A DNA stretch of 64,000 nt from Conexibacter arvalis (GTDB lineage: Bacteria; Actinomycetota; Thermoleophilia; Solirubrobacterales; Solirubrobacteraceae). The notes under the pieces were generated by a model. It was given only the letters and a program-made list of their open reading frames with translations. It was not told the origin of the DNA and searched no databases. Shown here one piece after another: positions 32,232-40,653 of this stretch. The stretch is from NCBI RefSeq assembly GCF_014199525.1, contig NZ_JACHNU010000002.1:42055-106054 (forward strand), given 5' to 3'. The position numbers and the translations under genes are program-made. The stretch's first letter is position 1. Every line of letters begins with the position of its first letter.

Positions 32232-33812
32232 TCACGGAGGCGGCGCGGAGCCGAGCCCGTCGTAGGCGACGAGCGTCAGGAACTCCGGCAGCTCGTCGCC
32301 GAGCGCGACCAGCTCGAGCAAGTCGCGCGCACGGGAGTCGTCGACCCCGGTGCGCGCGATCTCCTCGTCGAGCAGCGCGGTCACCAGCTCGTGCGTGACG
32401 ACGCGGCCGTCGTCGAGCCGCGTGCCGTGGCGGATCCACTGCCACAGCTGCGCGCGGCAGATCTCGGCGGTCGCGGCGTCCTCCATCAGGCCGTCGATCG
32501 CGACCGCGCCGCGGCCGCTCAGCCACGACGACAGGTAGAGGTAGGCGACGCGGCAGGCGCCGCGCACGCCGCGCTCGGTGACGGCGCCCGGCGTCGCCGG
32601 AAGGTCGAGCAGCGCGCCGGCGTCGGCGGTCACGTCGTCGCGGCGGCGGTCGATCTGGTTGGGCCGCTCGCCGAGCACGGCGTCGAACGCCTCCTGCGCG
32701 ACCACGACGACCGCCGGGTGGGCGACCCATGTGCCGTCGAAGCCGTCGCCGGCCTCGCGCCGCTTGTCGGCGCGGACCGCCTCGACGGCGCGCGCGGTCG
32801 CCTCCTCGTCGCCGCGCGACGGCACCAGCGCCGCCATCCCGCCCATCGCGAAGGCGCCGCGGCGGTGGCAGGTCGCGACGAGCAGGTCGGTGTAGGCGCG
32901 CATGAACGGGACGGTCATCTTCACGTCGACGCGGTCGGGCAGGACCATCTCGGGCCGGTCGCGGAAGCTCTTGATCGCCGAGAAGATGTAGTCCCAGCGG
33001 CCGGCGTTGAGGCCGTAGGAGCGCTCCCGCAGCGCGAACAGGATCTCCTCCATCTGGAAGGCCGCCGGCAGCGTCTCGATCAGGACCGTCGGGCGCACGG
33101 CGCCGTGCGGGAGGTCGAGCGCCTGCTCGATCCAGCTCAGCACGTCGTGCCACAGCGCCGCCTCGTCGTGGTGCTCGAGCTTCGGCAGGTAGAGGTACGG
33201 CGCCGAGCCGCGCTCCAGCAGCGCCCGCGCGTTGCGCAGCAGGTGGAGGCCGACGTCGAACAGCGCGCCGGCGATCGGCTCCCCGCCGACGAGCAGGTTC
33301 CCCTCCGGCAGGTGCCAGCCGCGCGGCCGCACCAGCAGCGTCGCCGTCCGCTCGCCGAGCTCGTAGCGACGCCCGTCGGGCTCCTCGTGGACGAGCGTGC
33401 CGGCGATCGCCTCGGTCAGGTTGAGCTGGCCGTCGAGCAGCAGGTCCCAGCGCGGCGTCGTCGCGTCCTCGAAGTCGGCCATGAAGCCGCGCGCGCCGGA
33501 GTTGAGCGCGTTGACGACCAGCTTCCGGTCGGTCGGGCCGGTGATCTCCACCCGCCGGTCTGCGTAGTCGGGGCGCGGCGGCGGAACCTGCCAGTCGTCG
33601 TCCTCGCAGATCGCGCGCGTCTCCGCCAGGAAGCCGCTCGGCGCCGGGCGCCCGCGCCGCGCCGCCAGCAGCGCGTCGCGGCGGGCGCCGAAGCGGCCGT
33701 GCAGCTCGGCGAGGAACGCGAGCGCGTCGGCCGACAGCAGCTCGGCGTCGCGCTCGTCGCGCGGCGGGCGGACCGGTGAGGCGGTTGCCCTCGACATCTC
33801 GCCAACCACCAT
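32232..33812 (-). CDS. aceB: Malate synthase A
   Basis: Glyoxylate-cycle enzyme condensing acetyl-CoA with glyoxylate to malate; 526 residues, normal for the A isoform. Landmarks: GFMADFEDATTPRWDLLLDGQLNL, LLVRPRGWHLPEGNLLV, the signature TVLIETLPAAFQMEEILFALRER then YGLNAGRWDYIFSAIKSF, MTVPFMRAYTDLLVATCHRRG, and WVAHPAVVVVAQEAFDAV. The start is ATG at 33812 or 33797; the sequence further upstream is non-coding in character. No isocitrate lyase gene is in the window. It is divergent from the ChoD-like oxidase. Confidence 0.95.
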   Translation of the reverse strand: MVVGEMSRATASPVRPPRDERDAELLSADALAFLAELHGRFGARRDALLAARRGRPAPSGFLAETRAICEDDDWQVPPPRPDYADRRVEITGPTDRKLVVNALNSGARGFMADFEDATTPRWDLLLDGQLNLTEAIAGTLVHEEPDGRRYELGERTATLLVRPRGWHLPEGNLLVGGEPIAGALFDVGLHLLRNARALLERGSAPYLYLPKLEHHDEAALWHDVLSWIEQALDLPHGAVRPTVLIETLPAAFQMEEILFALRERSYGLNAGRWDYIFSAIKSFRDRPEMVLPDRVDVKMTVPFMRAYTDLLVATCHRRGAFAMGGMAALVPSRGDEEATARAVEAVRADKRREAGDGFDGTWVAHPAVVVVAQEAFDAVLGERPNQIDRRRDDVTADAGALLDLPATPGAVTERGVRGACRVAYLYLSSWLSGRGAVAIDGLMEDAATAEICRAQLWQWIRHGTRLDDGRVVTHELVTALLDEEIARTGVDDSRARDLLELVALGDELPEFLTLVAYDGLGSAPPP

Positions 33813-33884
33813 AATCCGGCGGGCCGCCGGACGCGAGCCGCCGGGTCCGCGCGCGGCGGACGCCCGATGCGGTGAGGGCGCGCC

Positions 33885-33899
33885 TGTGCGCGGCGCACG
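33885..33899. promoter_or_regulatory. TGTGCG-N3-CGCACG palindrome before the ChoD-like gene
   Basis: TGTGCG at 33885-33890 and CGCACG at 33894-33899, 67 bases before the ChoD-like start. A matching element, TGTGCG-CTT-CGCACA, is at 36991-37005 beside the pucR gene, and both are followed by a GGCCGCG string. Confidence 0.4.
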
Positions 33900-33966
33900 G
33901 CCGCGGTCGCCGCGGCGGTGTCGTCCGCACAGCGCCGGCGCCCCGCCGCCGGAGAGGCTGCACGCC

Positions 33967-35679
33967 ATGGGAGAGAACGTGACGGACCGGCGGCCGGCGC
34001 TCGACGTCGACTGGGTCGTGATCGGATCGGGCTTCGGCGGCAGCGTCAGCGCGATGCGGCTGGCGGAGAAGGGCTGGTCGGTGCTCGTGCTGGAGCGCGG
34101 CGAGCAGTTCCGCGACGCGAGCGAGATGCCGTCCAGCTCGTGGGACCTGCGCCGCTACCTGTACGCGCCCCGACTCGGGCTGCGCGGGCTGTTCCGGCTG
34201 TCGTTCTTCAAGGACGCGCTGGTGATGAGCGGCGCCGGCGTCGGCGGTGGCAGCCTCGTCTACGCGATGACGCTCTACGTCCCGCCGAGAGCGTTCTTCC
34301 ACGACGCGCAGTGGGAGTCCCTCGGCGACTGGGAGGCCGAGCTGGCGCCGCACTTCGAGACCGCGCAGCGGATGCTCGGCGTCACCGACGTGACCGGCGA
34401 CGACCCGGCCGACCAGCTGCTGAAGCGCTACGGCGAGGAGATCGGCGTCGGCCACACCTACCGCAAGGCGCGCGTCGGGGCCTACCTCGAGAACCCCGGC
34501 AGAGAGGTCGCCGACCCCTACTTCGGCGGCGACGGGCCGCACCGCATGGGCTGCCAGCACGAGGGGCGCTGCATGCTCGGCTGCCGCCACGGCTCGAAGA
34601 ACTCGACCGACAAGAACTACCTCCACTTCGCGCAGCGCTGGGGCGCGCGGATCGAGGCCGGCCGCGAGGCGATCGGCCTGCGGCCGCTCGGTGCCGCGGA
34701 CGGGAGCGACGGCTGGCTCGTCACCCACCGCCGCACCGGCCGCTCCGACCGCACCGCCCGCACGATCCGCGCCGGCGGCGTCGTGCTCGCCGGCGGCGCG
34801 CTGGGCACCAACGAGCTGCTCGCGCGCGCCCGCTTCGACGGCTCGCTGCCGCGGCTGTCGCGGCGGCTCGGCAAGCTGATCCGCACCAACAGCGAGGCCG
34901 TGCTGGTCGTGACGGTGCCGGAGGGCCGCGCGGAGGCGATCTCCAGGCGGGTCGCGATCACCTCGTCGATCTACCCCGACCCGCACACCCACGTCGAGAC
35001 GGTCACCTACGGGGCCGGCGGCGGCGCGATCCGCGGCCTCTTCACCGTCCTCACCGGCGGCGGCAACCGGCTCACGCGGCCGCTCAAATGGCTGCGCCAG
35101 GTGGTCCGCCATCCCGGCTGGGTCGCCGAGCTGGTCTTCAAGCCGAGATGGGGCCAGCGCTCGATCGTCGTGCTCGTGATGCAGACGCTCGACAGCTCGA
35201 TGGAGCTGACCTTCCGCCGCCGGCGGGGCGGCGGCGTGCGGATGCAGACCCGGCAGGACCCGGAGAGACCGAACCCGACCTTCATCCCGGTCGCCAACGC
35301 CTTCGCCGAGTGGCTGGCGCGCGAGACCGGCGGCGCGCCGGGCTCGTCGGTGCCGGAGGCGCTGTTCGGAATCCCGACGACCGCCCACATCCTTGGCGGC
35401 GCGGCGATCGGCGCGACGCCGGAGGAGGGCGTCGTCGACCGCGACCACCGCGTCTTCGGCTACGAGAACCTGCTCGTCTGCGACGGCGCGGCGGTGCCGG
35501 CCAACGTCGGCGTCAACCCGTCGCTGACGATCGCGGCGATGGCCGAGCGGGCGATGAGCACGGTCCCGGCCGCCCCGGGCGCGTCCGACGTCGTCCCGCT
35601 CGGCTCGCTCCCGATCCCCGGCCGCACCGCCGGCGGCGAGCCCGAGCCGGTCCCTCAGGAGGTGCCGTCGGCCGCCTGA
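33967..35679 (+). CDS. GMC/cholesterol-oxidase (ChoD)-like FAD oxidoreductase
   Basis: 570 residues, close to mycobacterial ChoD along the whole length. FAD-binding WVVIGSGFGGSVSAMRLAEKG lies at residues 17-37, then SWDLRRYLYAPRLGLRGLFR, SGAGVGGGSLVYAMTLYVPP, the Cys-rich GCQHEGRCMLGCRHGSKNS, VLAGGALGTNELL, RTNSEAVLVV, VAITSSIYPDPHTHVE, and the C-terminal THAxxxGG-like TTAHILGGAAIGATPEEGVVD and GVNPSLTIAAMAERA. The family oxidises alcohols of sterol-like molecules; ChoD itself has unclear physiological substrate. ATG at 33967 is the natural start. It converges on, and overlaps by 25 bases, a PucR regulator. The Baeyer-Villiger gene beyond suggests a joint role in oxidising alicyclic or steroid-like alcohols to lactones. 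Confidence 0.88.
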   Translation: MGENVTDRRPALDVDWVVIGSGFGGSVSAMRLAEKGWSVLVLERGEQFRDASEMPSSSWDLRRYLYAPRLGLRGLFRLSFFKDALVMSGAGVGGGSLVYAMTLYVPPRAFFHDAQWESLGDWEAELAPHFETAQRMLGVTDVTGDDPADQLLKRYGEEIGVGHTYRKARVGAYLENPGREVADPYFGGDGPHRMGCQHEGRCMLGCRHGSKNSTDKNYLHFAQRWGARIEAGREAIGLRPLGAADGSDGWLVTHRRTGRSDRTARTIRAGGVVLAGGALGTNELLARARFDGSLPRLSRRLGKLIRTNSEAVLVVTVPEGRAEAISRRVAITSSIYPDPHTHVETVTYGAGGGAIRGLFTVLTGGGNRLTRPLKWLRQVVRHPGWVAELVFKPRWGQRSIVVLVMQTLDSSMELTFRRRRGGGVRMQTRQDPERPNPTFIPVANAFAEWLARETGGAPGSSVPEALFGIPTTAHILGGAAIGATPEEGVVDRDHRVFGYENLLVCDGAAVPANVGVNPSLTIAAMAERAMSTVPAAPGASDVVPLGSLPIPGRTAGGEPEPVPQEVPSAA

Positions 35680-36956
35680 CGGGTCCGTGCGGCGCCGTCG
35701 CGCGTCGCGTCGAGCAGCGCGAGCGCCATCAGCAGCTCGGCGCCGCGCCCGGCGAGCGGGCCGCCGAGCAGCTCGGAGGCCCGCCGCAGCCGGTTGGCGA
35801 CCGTGTTGTGGTGGATCCCGAGGTCGGCCGCGGCGGCGCGCAGGTTCGACTCGTGCAGCAGGTAGGAGCGGACCGTCTCTGCAAGCACGCGCGAGGCGGG
35901 GTCGCCGCCGGCGAGCGGGCCGAGCTGCCAGGCGACGAAGCGGCGGGCGTGCTCGGGATCGGCGCTCGCGAGCGCCTGCAGCGCGACCTGCTCGTAGCGG
36001 ACGACCGCGCCCGGAGGCCGGCGCTCCAGCAGCGCGACGCGGCGGGCGTGCATCGCCTCGCGGTGGGCCCAGCGGAAGCCGTCGAGCCCGGCGTGCGCGC
36101 GCCCGACCGCGATCGAGACGCCGTCGGCGGCGACCGCGGCGAGCGGATCGCCGGTCGCGCCGCCGCGCGGCCCGCGCCCGCCACCCGATCCGCGCCCGCC
36201 GCCCGCTCCGGCGCCGCTCCCCTCCTCCGCCTCGATCGCCCACACCGCGACCGTCTCGCGGTCGACCGCGAAGCTGACCGACCGCCGCGCGCCGAGCGCG
36301 GCCGCGACGTCGGCGGCGAGCCGGCCGTGATCGGGCTGCTGCTCCCCGCCGGCCTCGCACCACCCGACGACGCAGCGGTGGGTCCGTGCGAGCGGGTAGC
36401 CGAGCCGGCTCTCGGCCAGCCGCAGGTCGACCGGGGCGCCGTCGAGCAGGTCGCGGATCGTGTCGGCCCGCACCGCCTCGCCGCTGCGCGCCCAGGCGCG
36501 GCGCTCCTGCTCGTGCAGCTCGACGACCCGCTCGGAGAGGACGTCGACCCACGCGAGCATGTAGCGGATCGAGCGGTCGAGCTCGTCGGCCAGCTCGTGC
36601 GGGTCGGCGCGGTCGCGCAGCAGCTCGGTCCACGCCTCCCAGAAGCCGCCCAGCGCCAGCCGGTAGGAGGCGGCGACCGTCTCGGCGCCGATGCCGCGGC
36701 GCGCGAGCAGGCGGACCCACTCCTCCGCCATCGTCCGCGGCGCGGCGCGCTCGGGCGCGATGCCGGCGGCGACCATCGACGTGAACAGCCAGATGTTGTC
36801 CGCGACGCTGTGGCGGGTCGCATCCGCGATCTCCTCGTCGGCGCCGAGCGGCAGCGTCGCGAGGATCCGGTCGGTCACGGCGTTCGCGAGCAGGCCGACG
36901 CGGTCGCCGTCGTCGGCGAGCTCTGCCGCGAGCTCCCTCCACGCCCCGGGGGTCAC
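35655..36956 (-). CDS. PucR family transcriptional regulator
   Basis: About 433 residues. The C-terminal PucR helix-turn-helix is clear: TVRSYLLHESNLRAAAADLGIHHNTVANRLRRASELLG. The middle carries a GGDEF-like CdaR domain, interrupted by a Gly-rich insertion (GSGAGAGGGRGSGGGRGPRGG), and the N-terminal 150 residues are helical (ADNIWLFTSMVAAGIAPERA, AASYRLALGGFWEAW), as in many actinobacterial PucR proteins. GTG at 36956 is the likely start since upstream bases contain a palindrome; longer starts are possible. It overlaps the ChoD-like gene end and is divergent from the Baeyer-Villiger gene, so it is a candidate regulator of both. Confidence 0.88.
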   Translation of the reverse strand: MTPGAWRELAAELADDGDRVGLLANAVTDRILATLPLGADEEIADATRHSVADNIWLFTSMVAAGIAPERAAPRTMAEEWVRLLARRGIGAETVAASYRLALGGFWEAWTELLRDRADPHELADELDRSIRYMLAWVDVLSERVVELHEQERRAWARSGEAVRADTIRDLLDGAPVDLRLAESRLGYPLARTHRCVVGWCEAGGEQQPDHGRLAADVAAALGARRSVSFAVDRETVAVWAIEAEEGSGAGAGGGRGSGGGRGPRGGATGDPLAAVAADGVSIAVGRAHAGLDGFRWAHREAMHARRVALLERRPPGAVVRYEQVALQALASADPEHARRFVAWQLGPLAGGDPASRVLAETVRSYLLHESNLRAAAADLGIHHNTVANRLRRASELLGGPLAGRGAELLMALALLDATRDGAARTRQAADGTS

Positions 36957-36990
36957 GGCGTGCGATGGTACCCCGCCGCGACGGGCCGGA

Positions 36991-37005
36991 TGTGCGCTTC
37001 GCACA
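36991..37005. promoter_or_regulatory. TGTGCG-CTT-CGCACA palindrome between pucR and the BVMO gene
   Basis: Perfect 6-base inverted repeat with a 3-base centre, 35 bases upstream of the pucR start and about 200 bases before the BVMO start. Similar to the element at 33885. Nothing else recognisable lies in the 252-base intergenic stretch. Confidence 0.5.
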
Positions 37006-37208
37006 CGGCCGCGCCGTGCCGGGCGGTGACGATCGGAGACCATGTCGACCACCGTCTCCGCAGCGCCGCGGCCCGCGCCGGAGCCGACCGGCCCCTCCCG
37101 CCGGATCGGGCTCCCGCCCGCCGCGTTCGACCAGGCGAGCGGGCTCATCCGCCGCCGAACCCTCGACGGGGGCGGCGCGATCCGCGTCCGGACCTGCGAG
37201 GCGGCGTC

Positions 37209-38702
37209 GTGAGGGTCGCGATCGTCGGCGCGGGCTTCAGCGGCATCGAGTGCGCCCACCGACTGCGGCTGGCCGGCCACGAGTACACGATCTTCGAGCG
37301 CTCCGACGACCTCGGCGGCGTCTGGAACGACAACACCTATCCGGGCGCCGCCTGCGACGTCCCCTCCTACCTCTACTCGTTCTCGTGGGCGCAGCGGCGC
37401 GACTGGTCGCGTCCGTGCTCACCGCAGGCGGAGATCCAGCGTTACCTGCGCGAGGTCGCCGAGCGCGACGGGATCCTGGCGCGGATCCGCTTCGGCTGCG
37501 AGATCGCCGAGGCGCACTGGGACGAGCGGGCGCTGTCGTGGACGCTCACGACTGCCGCCGGCGAGCGGCACGTCGCCGACGCGCTCGTGCTCGCCTGCGG
37601 CCAGCTCAACCGCCCCGCCTATCCCGACATCCCCGGCGCCGACGCGTTCGCCGGGCCGGCCTTCCACTCGGCCCGCTGGGACCACGACGTCGACCTGCGC
37701 GGCAGACGGGTCGCGGTGATCGGCACCGGCGCGAGCGCGATCCAGTTCGTGCCGGTGCTGGCGCAGCAGGCGGCGCGCGTCGACCTCTACCAGCGCACCG
37801 CGCCGTACCTGCTGCCGCGCCGCAACCCGGCCTACCCGGCCGCGGTGCGAACGGCGATCCGACGCGTCCCGGGGCTGCAGCGGTTGCGCCGCTACGGGAT
37901 GTGGGGCGTGATGGAGACGTTCATCCTTGGCTACACGAAGCTGCCGCCGCTGAAGGCGGCCTTCCGCCTCTGGTCGGCCGGCTTCATGCGCCTGCAGCTG
38001 CGCGACCGCGAGGTGCGCCGCAAGGTCTGGCCCAGACACGAGTTCGGCTGCAAGCGGATCCTCTTCAGCTCGACCTACCTGCCGGCGCTGCAGCGGCCGA
38101 ACGTCGAGGTCGTGACCGAGCGGGTCGAGCGGATCGACGCCGACGGGGTGCGCACCGCCGACGGCGTCCACCGGCCGGTCGACGCGATCGTCTGGGGCAC
38201 CGGCTTCCACGCCGACGAGCCGGTCGTGCCGCTGCGCGTCCACGGCGCCGGCGGCGGCGAGCTGCAGGCGGCGTGGCGCGACGGCGCCCGCGCCCACCTG
38301 GGGATCACCGTCGCCGGCTTCCCCAACCTGTTCCTGATGTACGGGCCGAACACCAACCTCGGCGTCGGCTCGATCGTCGCGATGATCGAGGCGCAAGCCG
38401 GCTACGTCGTCAGCGCGCTCGCGCTGCTGGCGCGCGCCGGCGGCGGCGCGCTGTCGGTGCGGCCGGAGGTCGAGCGCGCCTCGACCGAGGCCGTCCAGAC
38501 GCGCCTCGACGGCTCGGTCTGGACCCGGTGCCAGAGCTGGTACCGCAAGGACGGCGACGGCCGCGTCGTCGGCAACTGGCCGGGCTTCATGCTCGAGTAC
38601 GTCCGCGCGGTCGCGCATGCCGACGCCGCCGACTTCCAGCTGGTCGGGGCGCCGTCCGCGGAGGAGGCGACGCCGCCGTCCGCCCCGGCGCCGGCGGGGT
38701 GA
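37209..38702 (+). CDS. Type I Baeyer-Villiger monooxygenase / flavin-containing monooxygenase
   Basis: 497-residue FAD/NADPH monooxygenase that inserts oxygen next to carbonyls or oxidises soft heteroatoms. FAD motif VAIVGAGFSGIECAHRL at the very N-terminus, GGVWNDNTYPGAACDVPSYLYSFS, the BVMO fingerprint FAGPAFHSARWD (family FxGxxxHxxxW), the second Rossmann VAVIGTGASAIQFVPVLA, and FPNLFLMYGPNTNLG. GTG at 37209 begins VRVAIVGAG after a GAGGCGG site. The stop is followed by 200 non-coding bases. Substrate unknown; the ChoD-like oxidase on the other side of pucR could make its ketone. Confidence 0.92.
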   Translation: MRVAIVGAGFSGIECAHRLRLAGHEYTIFERSDDLGGVWNDNTYPGAACDVPSYLYSFSWAQRRDWSRPCSPQAEIQRYLREVAERDGILARIRFGCEIAEAHWDERALSWTLTTAAGERHVADALVLACGQLNRPAYPDIPGADAFAGPAFHSARWDHDVDLRGRRVAVIGTGASAIQFVPVLAQQAARVDLYQRTAPYLLPRRNPAYPAAVRTAIRRVPGLQRLRRYGMWGVMETFILGYTKLPPLKAAFRLWSAGFMRLQLRDREVRRKVWPRHEFGCKRILFSSTYLPALQRPNVEVVTERVERIDADGVRTADGVHRPVDAIVWGTGFHADEPVVPLRVHGAGGGELQAAWRDGARAHLGITVAGFPNLFLMYGPNTNLGVGSIVAMIEAQAGYVVSALALLARAGGGALSVRPEVERASTEAVQTRLDGSVWTRCQSWYRKDGDGRVVGNWPGFMLEYVRAVAHADAADFQLVGAPSAEEATPPSAPAPAG

Positions 38703-38842
38703 CGCGGCTCGCCGGCGAGCTCACCGCCACCTCCGGGGTCGCGGCGCCCGCGGCGGGCGCCTGCCTCTTTCGGCCGCCTGCTCCCGTTCGACGTGGCGTC
38801 GGCGGCGTGCGGAGCCGCGAGCAAGCGCCTCGACGCGGCGCA

Positions 38843-38865
38843 GCGCTTGCCGGTTCGGCAAGCGC
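38843..38865. promoter_or_regulatory. GCGCTTGCC-N5-GGCAAGCGC operator before the thioredoxin-reductase-like gene
   Basis: A perfect 9-base inverted repeat, GCGCTTGCC at 38843-38851 and GGCAAGCGC at 38857-38865, ends 37 bases before the ATG. Sequence from here to the start codon parallels the methyltransferase promoter at 19411-19468. The rest of the 200-base gap shows no gene. Confidence 0.65.
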
Positions 38866-38902
38866 CCTTGGCAGATCGCCCCGCCGCTGCCACGTTGGTC
38901 AC

Positions 38903-39862
38903 ATGGACACGACATGGGACTGCATCGTCGTCGGCGGCGGGGCCGCCGGCCTCAGCGCCGCGCTCGCGCTCGGGCGGGCGCGGCGGCGGACGCTCGTCGT
39001 CGACGCGGGCGCTCAGAGCAACCTGCCGGCGCACGGGATCGGCGGCCTGCTCGGCCACGACGGCCGCCCGCCGGCCGAGCTGTACGCGCTCGGCCGCCGC
39101 GAGCTGGCGGCGTACCCCTCCGTCGAGGTCCGCGACGGCGAGGTCGTCGCCGGTGAACGCCGTGACGGCGGCGGCTTCCAGCTGGAGCTGGCCGACGGCC
39201 GCCGCGAGACGGCACGGCGGGTGCTGCTCGCGACCGGGATGGACTACCGCCCGCCGGAGCTGCCCGGGATCGCCGAGCGCTGGGGCCGCTCGGTCTTCCA
39301 CTGCCCCTTCTGCCACGGCTGGGAGGTGCGCGAGCGACCGCTCGCCGTGCTCGACCGCGGCGAGGACGGCGCCCGCCGCGCCGTGCTGCTGCGCAGCTGG
39401 AGCGACGAGGTCACGCTGCTCGCCGACGGCCCGGCCGGGCTCTCCGACGACGACGCGCGCCGGCTCGACGCGCTCGGCGTGACGGTCGACGAGCGCCCCG
39501 TCGCCGGGCTGCGCGGCACCGGCGACGCGCTGGAGGCCGTCGAGTTCGCCGACGGGGGCGAGCTGCGCTGCGAGGGCCTGCTCGTCCCCGTGACGCTCCA
39601 CCAGCGCTCGCCGCTCGCCGAGCAGCTCGGCGCCGTCTCCGCCTCCGCCGGCCTCGCCGCCGACGCGGTCGTCGTCGACCCGTTCAACCAGACCGACGTC
39701 CCCGGCCTCGCCGCCGCCGGCGACCTCACCGGTGCGATGCCCTCCGTCGCCAACGCCGTCGCCGCCGGCGCCCAAGCCGCCGCCTTCGTCGTCCACGGCC
39801 TGATGGACGAACAGGCCGCCGGCGAGCCGGTCGGGGTCTCCGACGACCGGGCCCGGCGCTAG
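38903..39862 (+). CDS. Thioredoxin-reductase-like FAD/NAD(P) oxidoreductase with CPFC motif
   Basis: 319 residues, the size of bacterial TrxB. FAD motif CIVVGGGAAGLSAALALGRARR, the FHCPFCHGWEVRERPLAVL block, in which the redox-type CxxC lies where TrxB has CATC, and the C-terminal FAD motif DVPGLAAAGDLTGAMPSVANAVAAG. The NADPH Gly-rich loop is weak (no intact GxGxxA after the CxxC), so this is the TrxB-like group of unknown electron acceptor, not classical TrxB. ATG at 38903 is strongly supported by similarity of its upstream region to that of the methyltransferase gene. In many actinobacteria I recall such flavoproteins beside a small methyltransferase; here they are 19 kb apart but share a promoter. 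Confidence 0.88.
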   Translation: MDTTWDCIVVGGGAAGLSAALALGRARRRTLVVDAGAQSNLPAHGIGGLLGHDGRPPAELYALGRRELAAYPSVEVRDGEVVAGERRDGGGFQLELADGRRETARRVLLATGMDYRPPELPGIAERWGRSVFHCPFCHGWEVRERPLAVLDRGEDGARRAVLLRSWSDEVTLLADGPAGLSDDDARRLDALGVTVDERPVAGLRGTGDALEAVEFADGGELRCEGLLVPVTLHQRSPLAEQLGAVSASAGLAADAVVVDPFNQTDVPGLAAAGDLTGAMPSVANAVAAGAQAAAFVVHGLMDEQAAGEPVGVSDDRARR

Positions 39863-40134
39863 CCGACCGTGATGTCGATGTCGCGGTCGGGTGCGGCGAT
39901 GGCAGCCCTGGCAGCGGCGTGCAGCGCATCGCCGTCGAGGCCGAACTCGCGTGCAGCCGTGCCAAGCCCGTCGAGCCCGACGACATCGCACGCTATGACC
40001 TCCACGAATACGGCTCTGCCGTCGCGGACGCCGACGATCACGTTGGGCGCGACCTCAGTGACTCGCCGATGGGAGGCATCGGCTTCGAGGCTGATCGCGA
40101 GCGATCTCGCCTCGCTGTCGTAGTGGGCGAGCAT
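39859..40134 (-). CDS. DUF2283-like small protein
   Basis: 91 residues beginning MLAHYDSEARSLAISLEADA, followed by VTEVAPNVIVGVRDGRAVFVEVI, the beta-strand pattern of the DUF2283 family (YDxEADxLYI ... NVxVDxDxxGxVVGIEI). The C-terminal half is helical. Convergent with the flavoprotein gene with a 4-base overlap of stops. Function of the family is unknown; often part of toxin-antitoxin-like pairs, but no partner is evident. Confidence 0.6.
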   Translation of the reverse strand: MLAHYDSEARSLAISLEADASHRRVTEVAPNVIVGVRDGRAVFVEVIACDVVGLDGLGTAAREFGLDGDALHAAARAAIAAPDRDIDITVG

Positions 40135-40280
40135 GCTTGGTGCGCGATCCTACCGGCCGGAAACGCCGACAACCGGCGTTCGCTGCGCCGAGCGTCGGAC
40201 GGTGCGACGGCGTCGCGATCGCCGCCGCATCGAGGTGATCGACCATCGAGCGGCCCGTTCGCAGCTCAGGATCCAGACGG

Positions 40281-40562
40281 TCATGCGACGCGCTCCAGCT
40301 CGACCGACGTGGGGCTGCGATCGCCCAGCCCGATCGCCTCCAGCGCCCTGGTCGTCACGTCGACCATCGCACGCACAGCCGCAGCCTCGCCGTTCGCCTC
40401 GGTCGCGAGCACCACTCGCACCCCGGCACGATCGTCAGCCGGCCCGTCGAGTATCGGCCCCGTGTCGGTATGCGTGTCCAGCCACGACAACAGCCGCATC
40501 CACGCCTCGTCCCGCCCATCCGGGAACGACGGCACCCCGACCCACCCACGGAACTCGCTCAT
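40281..40562 (-). CDS. Hypothetical protein
   Basis: 93-residue acidic protein: MSEFRGWVGVPSFPDGRDEAWMRLLSWL at the start, a central GVRVVLATEANGEAAAVRAMVDVTTRALEAIG helix-rich part. No family recognised. Composition and strand agree with the neighbouring small gene 146 bases downstream. The gaps around it (40135-40280, 40563-40653) show no further gene. Confidence 0.6.
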   Translation of the reverse strand: MSEFRGWVGVPSFPDGRDEAWMRLLSWLDTHTDTGPILDGPADDRAGVRVVLATEANGEAAAVRAMVDVTTRALEAIGLGDRSPTSVELERVA

Positions 40563-40653
40563 CCGCCGACCCTAGCCGACGATCGCCGGCAGCAGCGAGG
40601 CATGTGCCCACTTCGTTCACTCCGAGAGATCGACCGCAGGTCCAGCCGCCGCC

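Noticed and set aside
31654..36942. A 1762-codon open frame on the minus strand spanning several genes, and similar giant frames at 33918-38702, 41693-47095, 53399-57211 and 59399-63316
   Set aside because: They run antisense or out of frame through well-supported genes and have Arg/Ala/Gly-rich meaningless sequence; lack of stops is an effect of very high GC. Only their parts that match real genes were kept.
38903..39862. Classical thioredoxin reductase
   Set aside because: The CxxC is CPFC within HCPFCHGWE and the NADPH loop is not the standard one; no thioredoxin gene is adjacent.
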